From: a virus
IMG/VR virus record: IMGVR_UViG_3300008119_000104
Coordinates: 1-25,678 of that record
Strand: one strand, 5' to 3'
DNA length: 25,678 bases
Part shown: piece after piece, positions 18,855 through 25,454 of the stretch
Layout: the number at the start of each line of letters is the position of its first letter
How positions within the stretch are numbered: the stretch's first letter is position 1
Notes under the pieces: generated by a model
Databases searched by the model: none
What the model was told of the DNA's origin: nothing
What the model saw: the letters and a program-made list of their open reading frames with translations, nothing else
Made by a program: the position numbers and the translations under genes

Positions 18855-19095
18855 TGATGATGCTTTTGAATGGGAAACAGTTAGAATAGATCAATCTCGT
18901 CCGCCACTGAGATGGATTGCAAATTTTTTAGGTAATCTTGCATCATCTGCTATTCTTCGTATATCTTATGCTGAAGAAGAAGGTAAAGAAAATTTTGCAT
19001 ATAAAAGAGATCTATTTATTTGGGATAAATGTTGGCCTATTTATGATAAATATGGAACTATATATAAAATGAAATTTGATGGAGAAGAACTATGA
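18847..19095 (+). CDS. Hypothetical protein, 82 aa
   Basis: ATG 18847 (MYDDDAFEWETVRID) overlaps the previous gene by 8 bases; a GTG at 18829 would add six residues. The 82-residue product has a hydrophobic middle (WIANFLGNLASSAILRI) that is more likely an amphipathic helix than a membrane pass. Ends in an ATGA overlap with the next gene. Not recognised. Confidence 0.7.
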   Translation: MYDDDAFEWETVRIDQSRPPLRWIANFLGNLASSAILRISYAEEEGKENFAYKRDLFIWDKCWPIYDKYGTIYKMKFDGEEL

Positions 19096-19415
19096 TACAA
19101 GATTTTATAAATGGACTTGAAGATCCAGACGGTAAGTTAAATGGTTTTGGCATGAAAATACTAATCATAAACCTAATACTTAATGACTATAAAGAATGTC
19201 CAAATGTAGTTGAAACAGACAACAAGATGTTTTGTACTACTTGGTATAGACATGATGATTGTGTAAGAATAATGAATATTCTATATAAGATTACTAAAGA
19301 TGATTTGTATACCCTGCCAGAAATGAGGTCTTCGGCTAAAGAGGCTCTTAATGAAATGCTTGCTGATCCAGATACCGCAGAAATATTGCAAAGGCTTGAA
19401 GACAATGGTATTTGA
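19092..19415 (+). CDS. Hypothetical helical protein, 107 aa
   Basis: Begins in an ATGA overlap. The 107-residue acidic helical product has two or three cysteines (KECPNV, MFCTT, DDCVR) and a C-terminal EALNEMLADPDTAEILQRLED helix. Its TGA stop is part of the TTGACA -35 of the protease promoter. Last gene of the operon beginning at 18416. Confidence 0.75.
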   Translation: MIQDFINGLEDPDGKLNGFGMKILIINLILNDYKECPNVVETDNKMFCTTWYRHDDCVRIMNILYKITKDDLYTLPEMRSSAKEALNEMLADPDTAEILQRLEDNGI

Positions 19416-19476
19416 CAATAAATAATATTTTGTTTATAATTTATAGATGAATCAAATAGAAAGGCATTATCATTAA
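19412..19476 (+). promoter_or_regulatory. Promoter TTGACA-N17-TATAAT with 9-codon upstream ORF
   Basis: TTGACA (19412-19417), 17 nt, TATAAT (19435-19440), then 6 nt to ATG 19447. This ATG opens only a 9-codon frame (MNQIERHYH, stop at 19476) that contains the AGAAAGG ribosome site and overlaps the likely start of the protease at 19472. Confidence 0.7.
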
Positions 19477-20602
19477 AAAAATAATATCTGCTGTTTTTGC
19501 CATTTCTTTATTTTCTATTTCACCATCATATTCTGTCGAGTTTGGACAAGATGCAACGGGTGATCCAAATGCTGTAAAAGTGGCAGGAGCATCTGGGTTT
19601 CTATATTCAGAGAGAATTGTTTTAACTGCTGCACATGTAATTGAAACTTCTGGCGGTATTTCCTATTGGGAGCGTCAAGGTATTATTTATGAACCAGGAA
19701 TCAGTAATACTGAAGGTCAAAAAAGATATAGGGTCAAACAAGTAATCATTCCAAAAACATATGTTGCTTATGCTGGACATCCTTTCAATATTCAGCCAAT
19801 TGATGACTTTGCAATTCTTATATTAAGTGAAGATATTCCATTGACAAAAAAAGTTATGATAGCGACAGAAGATCAAATGCAAAGATTTGTAAAAGAAAAA
19901 TCAAAAGTTGAGTTGGTTGGTTATGGTTTTCAAAATGGCAATCAAAGAAACAATAGTTGGCAACAAAATATGAATAAATCACCACATAAATTAGTTAGTA
20001 GCCTATCTTCGCCAGAAATGGTATCTCAATTTTATAAAAGATATCCAGACGGCCTACCTTCTTGGTGGAGTATTAAAGATGGAGTTTATGGAGTAGTTCA
20101 AAATCGTACCGAAACTGGTGGCTCTATTTGCGACGGTGATTCAGGCGCTGGATTTTTTGTTGAAGAAAAAAATATTCGTTATTATTTTGGTTATGCTGGT
20201 ACAGGATTAATATATAATTCTTGTCCACCGCCCGTAAAACCATTTCGTGCTCCTTCAATGAGTTGGATTACACCTGCCTATAAATTTTTGGATCTAATAA
20301 AAACTGCTGAAGATATTGTGGATGAGGATAAAAAAAGAGAGTTTTATGAAATAGAAAAAGAGCGTATTGCTGAGGAATTAAAAGCCAGGCAAGAAGCCGA
20401 ACTTAAGGCTAAAATAAATGAAGAAGAAAGATTAAAGATTGAGGCTATTTCTGCTGAAATTATTAAAAATAATCAAAGCCTCGCAAGGAAGTTATACGCT
20501 GGAAAACCTTGTAGTAAAATAAGATCAACTAAGGTTGTTTATAATATTAAATTTACATGTATAAAAAAGAATAATAAGTTAGTATGGAATCAGGGTATTT
20601 GA
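19472..20602 (+). CDS. Secreted trypsin-like serine protease, probable ATT start, 376 aa
   Basis: A signal peptide (KKIISAVFAISLFSISPSYS after the initiator) leads into an S1-type protease: LTAAHV (His55), DDFAIL (Asp112) and CDGDSGAGF (Ser224) form the triad. A Glu/Lys-rich helix (about 300-345) and the Cys/Trp end module (GKPCSKIRS...FTCIKKNNKLVW) follow. No ATG, GTG or TTG is available upstream of the signal peptide. The codon in the ATG position, 8 nt after AGAAAGG, is ATT (19472), and a stop lies in frame at 19457. A GTG at 19580 would remove the signal peptide and is 18 residues before His55. So either initiation is at ATT, or a +1 shift from the 9-codon ORF feeds this frame, or there is a base error. 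The exported enzyme could process host surface proteins. Confidence 0.82.
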   Translation: MKKIISAVFAISLFSISPSYSVEFGQDATGDPNAVKVAGASGFLYSERIVLTAAHVIETSGGISYWERQGIIYEPGISNTEGQKRYRVKQVIIPKTYVAYAGHPFNIQPIDDFAILILSEDIPLTKKVMIATEDQMQRFVKEKSKVELVGYGFQNGNQRNNSWQQNMNKSPHKLVSSLSSPEMVSQFYKRYPDGLPSWWSIKDGVYGVVQNRTETGGSICDGDSGAGFFVEEKNIRYYFGYAGTGLIYNSCPPPVKPFRAPSMSWITPAYKFLDLIKTAEDIVDEDKKREFYEIEKERIAEELKARQEAELKAKINEEERLKIEAISAEIIKNNQSLARKLYAGKPCSKIRSTKVVYNIKFTCIKKNNKLVWNQGI

Positions 20603-20628
20603 CAATCTACCCTGCCCTGTTCTATAAT
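20599..20628 (+). promoter_or_regulatory. Promoter TTGACA-N18-TATAAT
   Basis: TTGACA (20599-20604) contains the TGA stop of the protease gene; TATAAT is at 20623-20628 after 18 nt. Drives the membrane protein gene at 20661, which has an AGAAAGG site. Confidence 0.75.
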
Positions 20629-20660
20629 TAGTATACAACCTAAACAGAAAGGCTTTAAAA

Positions 20661-21122
20661 ATGGTAGATTTTCTAGCATTGCTTACTTTTGGATTATTGG
20701 TAACATCAATAATCCTTACTTTTAAAAAACATACAAACAGATCAGTATTTTGGATTGCTACGTTAGTAGCAATTGTTGGTTTCGGCTGGATTGCTCCAGA
20801 TACAAACGAAGAAAAATCTTTAAATAAAAATAATACAGAAAAATCAGTTATCAAAGAAAATAAAAATGTTAATACAGCAACACAATCTCCTATTAATATT
20901 TTGAAAAAAAATATTGAAGAATCAATTGACAGGAAAATTAAAATTGAAAAATCTTTAGATGAGTCATGTATCATGATTCGTTTTCCAATGAATGATTCCC
21001 AATGGTCAGTCAATGATATTGTTAGAAGGGGTCAAAAAGATATCTTGCTTATACTTTCAGAATATAAAAGTATGCCATTTATCGTAGGTTCAAGTCCTAC
21101 CTGCTCTACTTTGCCCTTGTAG
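20661..21122 (+). CDS. Membrane-anchored protein with tRNA-derived C terminus, 153 aa
   Basis: Two membrane helices at the N terminus (about 3-20 and 29-46) are followed by an Asn/Lys-rich linker and a soluble C-terminal part (about 75-138). The last 14 or so residues (IVGSSPTCSTLPL) are encoded by a tRNA 3'-end-like fragment and the first bases of tRNA-Leu, so the natural C terminus has probably been replaced. The two-helix anchor plus linker plus small domain recalls short DUF4190/DUF4339-like envelope proteins, but I cannot name the family. AACAGAAAGGCTTTAAAA precedes the ATG. Confidence 0.75.
   Translation: MVDFLALLTFGLLVTSIILTFKKHTNRSVFWIATLVAIVGFGWIAPDTNEEKSLNKNNTEKSVIKENKNVNTATQSPINILKKNIEESIDRKIKIEKSLDESCIMIRFPMNDSQWSVNDIVRRGQKDILLILSEYKSMPFIVGSSPTCSTLPL
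21084..21108 (+). other. tRNA 3'-end fragment (T arm plus acceptor), possible att core
   Basis: GTAGG-TTCAAGT-CCTAC (21084-21100) is a perfect T arm, followed by CTGCTCT and A (21101-21108) as the 3' acceptor strand. No matching 5' acceptor (AGAGCAG) or D arm is found upstream, and the sequence is read as protein there. Such fragments are typical of phage attachment sites or tRNA remnants. Confidence 0.55.
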
Positions 21123-21185
21123 CCCAGTGGTAGAGGCACACGACTTAAAATCGTGCAAGCGTTGGTTCGAATCCAACCAGGGGTA
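21113..21185 (+). tRNA. tRNA-Leu(UAA) with short variable arm
   Basis: Acceptor GCCCTTG pairs with CAGGGGT (two wobbles). The D arm is GCCC/AGGC with one mismatch, the anticodon stem CACGA/TCGTG holds loop CTTAAAA (anticodon TAA), and the T arm is GTTGG/CCAAC. The length is 73 nt with discriminator A; CCA is not encoded. The anticodon reads UUA (Leu), but the variable region is only five bases (CAAGC), whereas bacterial tRNA-Leu normally has a long arm. Confidence 0.82.
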
Positions 21186-21209
21186 CGATATAATAGTAAA
21201 GGAGGCATA

Positions 21210-21386
21210 ATGGATAACAAACAATATTTAAATTTTATTAGACAAAAAAATAAAGAAATAATGTCTAAATGTCATTATTGTGATGGATTTGCTATAAATA
21301 TAGAGGCAGATGGTTATGCTATTAGGCCTGTATGTAAAAATCATGATACTATGTCTCTAAGCGAAATAGAAAAGGACATAGAATGA
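21210..21386 (+). CDS. Small zinc-binding protein, 58 aa
   Basis: AAAGGAGGCATA gives a near-perfect ribosome site for ATG 21210, with TATAAT (21189-21194) just behind the tRNA. The product has CHYCDG and CKNH pairs, a CxxC...CxxH zinc site like the protein at 15887. It is coupled by ATGA overlap to the kinase/nucleotidyltransferase, so it may work with it. Confidence 0.75.
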   Translation: MDNKQYLNFIRQKNKEIMSKCHYCDGFAINIEADGYAIRPVCKNHDTMSLSEIEKDIE

Positions 21387-22144
21387 TTATTCAAATTATT
21401 GGTTTACCTGGATCTGGTAAGACTGCACTGGCGACGGCACTTAAAGAACGAATTAATGCTATTCATTTAAATGCAGATGAAGTTAGGGCTACTGTTAATT
21501 CTGATCTTGGCTTTACCCTCGAAGATCGTATAGAGCAAGCACGTCGCATGGGCGAGATGGCAAGGTTAATAGCCAAACAAGATGTAGCACCAGTTATTGT
21601 AGATTTTGTGTGTCCTACAAAAGAAACCAGAGAAGCCTTTGGAAAGCCAGATATTTTAATTTGGATGAATACCATTGAAGAAGGTAGATTTGAAGATACA
21701 AATAAAATGTTTCAAGAACCAGAATCATACGACATAATGTTTTTAAATCATGACAAAGATTCAAATGAAAAGGCTACTGAAATTATTAAGTATCACAAGT
21801 TACACGATTGGTCTGCACCTACAACACTAATGCTTGGAAGATATCAGCCGTGGCATGAAGGACATCATGCTCTATATGTTGAGGCAGGTAAGAGAACAGA
21901 ACAAGTGCTACTTGGAGTTCGTAATACATACAAGACTAGTGAAAAAGATCCGCTTAAGTTTGATCAGGTAAAAGAATATATTGCTAAAGATGAATTTATG
22001 AATGGATCAATGGTATTAAGATTACCAAACATTACCAATATTGTTTATGGTAGAGATGTTGGATATAAGATTGAACAAATTGATTTGGGGGCAGACATTC
22101 ATGCTATATCGGCTACGCAAAAGCGTAAAGAAATGGGCATCTAA
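21383..22144 (+). CDS. APS-kinase-like / HIGH-motif nucleotidyltransferase fusion, 253 aa
   Basis: Residues 1-140: a P-loop kinase with GLPGSGKT (7-14), LNADEVRATVNSDLGFTLEDRIEQARRMGEMA and VDFVCPTKETRE, matching the adenylylsulfate (APS) kinase pattern (D-x-D-x-VR, GFS-x-EDR-x-E-x-RR, F-x-x-P). Residues about 150-253: a nucleotidyltransferase with GRYQPWHEGHH (HxGH) and ISATQKRKE (ISxT), as in NMN- or pantetheine-phosphate adenylyltransferases. The kinase half would convert APS to PAPS, and the second half would attach a nucleotide to a phosphorylated or sulfated substrate. The first Asp of the DGD motif is Asn here. A general small-molecule kinase cannot be excluded. Coupled upstream to the zinc protein and followed by a DUF2061 gene. 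Confidence 0.82.
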   Translation: MIIQIIGLPGSGKTALATALKERINAIHLNADEVRATVNSDLGFTLEDRIEQARRMGEMARLIAKQDVAPVIVDFVCPTKETREAFGKPDILIWMNTIEEGRFEDTNKMFQEPESYDIMFLNHDKDSNEKATEIIKYHKLHDWSAPTTLMLGRYQPWHEGHHALYVEAGKRTEQVLLGVRNTYKTSEKDPLKFDQVKEYIAKDEFMNGSMVLRLPNITNIVYGRDVGYKIEQIDLGADIHAISATQKRKEMGI

Positions 22145-22177
22145 GATATTAGATAAAATAGGCAATGATAAAATAGA

Positions 22178-22390
22178 ATGGCCTTCATGAAAGTAACTAA
22201 GGCGAGATCATTTGTTAAGGCATTAAGTTATCGCATATGGGGAACTCTTTCTTCATTTATTGTTGCCTATGTACTAACAGGAAATGCTACACTTTCTGGT
22301 GCAATTGCATTTTGGGAAACGGTAGTTAAGATATTTATCTACTACGCACATGAACGTGGTTGGAATTATATACAATGGGGAAGAAAATAG
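22178..22390 (+). CDS. DUF2061 membrane protein, 70 aa
   Basis: The product contains ARSFVKALSYRIWGTLSSF, a first helix ending in AYVLTGNATLSGAIAFWE, and VVKIFIYYAHERGW. This is the DUF2061 signature (R-S-x-x-K-x-x-x-Y-R ... TG ... E-x-x-x-K-x-x-x-YY-x-HER-x-W). It is a two-helix inner-membrane protein of unknown function, which in bacteria often lies beside APS kinase genes, in line with its place here. ATG 22187 may be the real start because a TAAAAT sits at 22169-22174. Confidence 0.85.
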   Translation: MAFMKVTKARSFVKALSYRIWGTLSSFIVAYVLTGNATLSGAIAFWETVVKIFIYYAHERGWNYIQWGRK

Positions 22391-22393
22391 TAT

Positions 22394-22466
22394 ACCCTCG
22401 TAACTCAGGGGATAGAGTAGCGGACTTCTAATCCGTTTGTCGTTGGTTCAAATCCAATCGAGGGTG
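22394..22466 (+). tRNA. tRNA-Arg(UCU)
   Basis: Acceptor ACCCTCG/CGAGGGT, anticodon stem GCGGA/TCCGT with loop CTTCTAA (anticodon TCT), T arm GTTGG TTCAAAT CCAAT, discriminator G, 73 nt, CCA not encoded. It reads AGA, a codon much used in the AT-rich right part. Confidence 0.88.
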
Positions 22467-22482
22467 CTACAATAGAATAGTT

Positions 22483-22556
22483 GGTCCGTTAGTTCAGTTG
22501 GTTAGAACGCTACCCTGTCACGGTAGAGGTCGTGAGTTCAAGTCTCATACGGATCG
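22483..22556 (+). tRNA. tRNA-Asp(GUC)
   Basis: Acceptor GGTCCGT/ACGGATC (one wobble), anticodon stem CTACC/GGTAG with loop CTGTCAC (anticodon GTC), T arm GTGAG TTCAAGT CTCAT, discriminator G, 74 nt. Confidence 0.9.
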
Positions 22557-22575
22557 CACATGCTATAATTATTAT

Positions 22576-23593
22576 GTGAACTATGAAAATTTTGTTAAAC
22601 TTGCTAGTAAAAATATTTTAGATATTTATAATTATAGTACAGAAAATTCATATTTATTAAAAAATTTTACAGACAGTAATCAACTTGGAGTTAATATTCC
22701 AAACAAAAATAATCCATATTTTGAAAGAAACAAACAAAATACATCGCATATACAAGTCATCGATCCAGATAATTATTATTATATAAATGAGTTAGGACTT
22801 CGTGGAAAAATAAACTATGAGTCAGATGTTTTGACTGCGGGATGCGCTATAACTTTTGGATTAGGGATACCAGAAGAAGGAACCTGGCCACAACTTTTAA
22901 GTAAAAATTAGAAAAACTTGTGATTTAGTAATTAGGTATTCATCAAAGTATAAAATTCCTAAAACTATATTTGTTTTATTTCCAAATTTATTTAGAACTA
23001 TGTTGGTGGAAGATGTAGATTTTTATGCAACAACAAAAAATATGTATCCCAACAAACAACGCAAAACATGGAAACAAGAAGGATTTGATGCTGGAATTTT
23101 GTTTAATAAACAAAATAATTTTATATCTTTTAAACACACAAATAAGCCAGGATACTTTGAATCAAAAAATAGAGATGTTAATTATATGGAAAATGTTTTA
23201 TCCCCTCATCAACTAATAATAGATGCTGTCGACGCTATATCAACATTAGAGTCTTTTTGCTCTTCTCATAACATAGATCTTTATTGGTCAATATGGCATA
23301 CACCAAGTGCTCTTCTAATGGATCATTTATTAAAAGTGCCAAATTTTAAACTAAAGAGATATTTTAGATTTGCCGATGATAACTTTAATAGTTATTTTGG
23401 AAAAGATGGCAAAATATCAAATAAATTTTGTAATTTAGATCATAATTCTGAATTTATAAATCATCCGTTTTGGAAACAAGGTAGTGATAAATGTATTGAT
23501 ATTAATGATAATATACTAGAAAAATGGATTAGTTCTCCAGGAATTCATTTTCATCACCACGTAGCAGAATTATTTAATGAGGTATATAATTAA
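22576..23593 (+). pseudogene. Decayed SGNH-hydrolase-like gene (copy 1)
   Basis: GTG 22576 lies 6 nt after TATAAT (22564-22569). The N-terminal frame (111 residues to 22911) and the frame from about 22912 to 23593 together align with the intact 357-residue gene at 23709: NELGLRGKINYESD, FGLGIPEEGTW, then YKIPKTIFVLFPNLFR, YMENVLSPHQLI, PGIHFHHHVAE. At about 22905 some 45-50 bases covering the paralogue's INKDIINLSSPGWST block are missing, and the frame shifts by one. The residue at the nucleophile position is also changed: GCAITFG (Ala91) where the paralogue has GCSFTFG. It is thus doubly disabled as a hydrolase. The C-terminal part could be re-started from ATG 23000, but no ribosome site is evident. 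Confidence 0.8.
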
Positions 23594-23598
23594 AAAAT

Positions 23599-23671
23599 TG
23601 GTCTGTAGTTCAGTTGGTAGAACACTCGACTGTTAATCGAGATGTCGCAGGATCGAGACCTGCCAGACCAG
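23599..23671 (+). tRNA. tRNA-Asn(GUU)
   Basis: Acceptor TGGTCTG/CAGACCA, anticodon stem CTCGA/TCGAG with loop CTGTTAA (anticodon GTT), T arm GCAGG ATCGAGA CCTGC, discriminator G, 73 nt. It sits between the two SGNH paralogues. Asn AAT/AAC codons are very frequent in the genes that follow. Confidence 0.9.
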
Positions 23672-23708
23672 CAATTTTTACAAAATTAAGCAATGATATA
23701 ATAGTTCA

Positions 23709-24782
23709 ATGGACTTGTCATATAAAAATCTTTTAGATGTTTATGAGTATCACGAAAATAATTTTTATTTATATAAACATTTTATGGATACTAATAGAAT
23801 TGGAAGTAATGTAATTAATTCAGAAGATCCATATAAAGTTAGACATAAGGGCAATGTCTCTGGCATACATTTAGTAGATAAAGAAAATAGTTATCACATA
23901 AATGAATTGGCACTTCGTGGAAAAATAAACTATGAGTCAGAAATACTTGGGGCAGGATGTTCTTTTACTTTTGGAATGGGTGTTCCAGAAGAAGGTATCT
24001 GGACGCAAATTTTAGGTAAAAAAATAAATAAAGATATCATAAATTTATCAAGCCCTGGATGGTCAACAAAAAAGATTTGTGATCAAATAATTATATTTTG
24101 TGCAAAATATAAAATGCCTAAAACTATTTTTGCTTTATTCCCAGGGTTTTTCAGAGGAATGATGGTTGAAGATATAGATTTTTATTCTACAACAAAAAAT
24201 ATGAACCCGAAGGAACAACATAAAATACCTGGATCAAACATTCCTTTATTGATGCAACAGTCTTTTGATCCAATGATTTATTCTGATAAAAGAAATAACT
24301 TTATTGCTTTTGAACATATCAAAAAATCAGATTATTTTGAACCTAAACATGAAAATATAACATATATGGAAAATGTTTTATCACCTCATCAATTAATATT
24401 GGATGCCGTTGACTCAATATATTTATTAGAATACTTTTGCAAATCACATAATATAGATTTGCAATGGTCAACATGGCATAAACCAACAACTTTGTTAATG
24501 AAAAATTTGTTAAAAATACCTAATTTTAAATTAAAAAAATATATTGAATTTTCTGATGATAATGATAACTATCTTTTGGAAAATATAAACAACTTTCCTC
24601 ACAAGTCATGTAGCATTGGGCATAGTTCCAGCCTTATAAAACATCCTTGCTGGAATAAAGGATCTGATCATATTATTGACATTAACGACAATAAGTTACC
24701 TGGATGGCCTGGTCATCCAGGAATTCACTATCAAATACATCTTGCAGAATTTTTTTATAAAATATATGAGGATAATATATGA
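23709..24782 (+). CDS. SGNH/GDSL-type hydrolase-like protein (copy 2), 357 aa
   Basis: Leaderless: ATG is 6 nt after TATAAT (23697-23702), which is preceded by TGA. The product has GAGCSFTFGMGVPEEGIW (Ser85 as the GDSxTxG-like nucleophile, with Cys replacing Asp), NLSSPGWSTKKI (block II-like), and near the end HPGIHYQIHLAEFF with His in the position of the catalytic His of SGNH enzymes. Such proteins act as esterases or acyltransferases on sugars and lipids. No signal peptide is visible, so it should be cytoplasmic. It ends in an ATGA overlap with the sulfotransferase, so the two are probably partners in modifying one substrate. It is the intact paralogue of the decayed gene at 22576. Confidence 0.75.
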   Translation: MDLSYKNLLDVYEYHENNFYLYKHFMDTNRIGSNVINSEDPYKVRHKGNVSGIHLVDKENSYHINELALRGKINYESEILGAGCSFTFGMGVPEEGIWTQILGKKINKDIINLSSPGWSTKKICDQIIIFCAKYKMPKTIFALFPGFFRGMMVEDIDFYSTTKNMNPKEQHKIPGSNIPLLMQQSFDPMIYSDKRNNFIAFEHIKKSDYFEPKHENITYMENVLSPHQLILDAVDSIYLLEYFCKSHNIDLQWSTWHKPTTLLMKNLLKIPNFKLKKYIEFSDDNDNYLLENINNFPHKSCSIGHSSSLIKHPCWNKGSDHIIDINDNKLPGWPGHPGIHYQIHLAEFFYKIYEDNI

Positions 24783-25447
24783 GCAATGTAAATATGACAA
24801 ATAATTCTTTTGATGTTCACCCAAGAGATTTATCAAGTGGGGGTATACATATTGCTACATCTCCAAGAACTGGTTCGACATATCTTTGGTGGCTATTACA
24901 TACATCTTTTGGAAGCAATGTTTATAAAACTCATATTTTAAATGAGTCTCCAGAAAATTCTGTCTCCAATCTTCCTAGAAGATATTATTGGAAAATGGGT
25001 AGAATATTTTTTAAAGAAGAGGATTATATAATTAATGTATTGCGGGATCCAATTGATACTATTTGCTCTATGCTTATTCAGGAATACGTTTACCTGGAAG
25101 AAGATATTGATTTAGAAAAATATATCAATGATAATGTTGCTAATAGGATAGAAGGTTATAATTTTTTTCACAGCAATGTGCCAAAGTTATGCGATCTTAT
25201 ACTTAACTATGAAGATATAAATTTACATAAACATGAAATAGTAAATCATGTAAGTGAAGCAACTGGAAGAAAAATTATTAATACAGAGTATAAGGATTTT
25301 ATTAAAGATGATAAAAATAGCCACTTTTTAAAATCTGCTAAAATTTTTGACCAATATGATTTTGCTAAAGAGCAAGGTTCTAAAGGAAACTTTATTGCAT
25401 CCTATAGTATATATAATAAATTAATTAAAGAATGTAAGAAGTTTTAA
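24779..25447 (+). CDS. Sulfotransferase-like protein, 222 aa
   Basis: Starts in an ATGA overlap with the SGNH gene. TSPRTGSTYLWWLL (27-40) matches the 5'-phosphosulfate-binding loop of PAPS-dependent sulfotransferases, and NVLRDPIDTICSML (87-99) the 3'-phosphate-binding R...S region. The length is at the short end for Stf0-like enzymes, so the C-terminal part is reduced. It would move a sulfuryl group from PAPS to a sugar, lipid or other hydroxyl. PAPS could come from the APS-kinase-like protein at 21383. A second sulfotransferase follows after 7 bases. Confidence 0.82.
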   Translation: MSNVNMTNNSFDVHPRDLSSGGIHIATSPRTGSTYLWWLLHTSFGSNVYKTHILNESPENSVSNLPRRYYWKMGRIFFKEEDYIINVLRDPIDTICSMLIQEYVYLEEDIDLEKYINDNVANRIEGYNFFHSNVPKLCDLILNYEDINLHKHEIVNHVSEATGRKIINTEYKDFIKDDKNSHFLKSAKIFDQYDFAKEQGSKGNFIASYSIYNKLIKECKKF

Positions 25448-25454
25448 TACTTAT

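Noticed and set aside
21113-21185. Phage tRNA as suppressor of the TAA in the second sulfotransferase
   Set aside because: Its anticodon TAA reads the codon UUA, not UAA; a suppressor would need anticodon TTA. No other gene here shows an isolated in-frame TAA.
22498-22911. N-terminal extension of SGNH copy 1 into tRNA-Asp
   Set aside because: The extension is encoded by the tRNA gene; a leaderless GTG start at 22576 fits the local rule.
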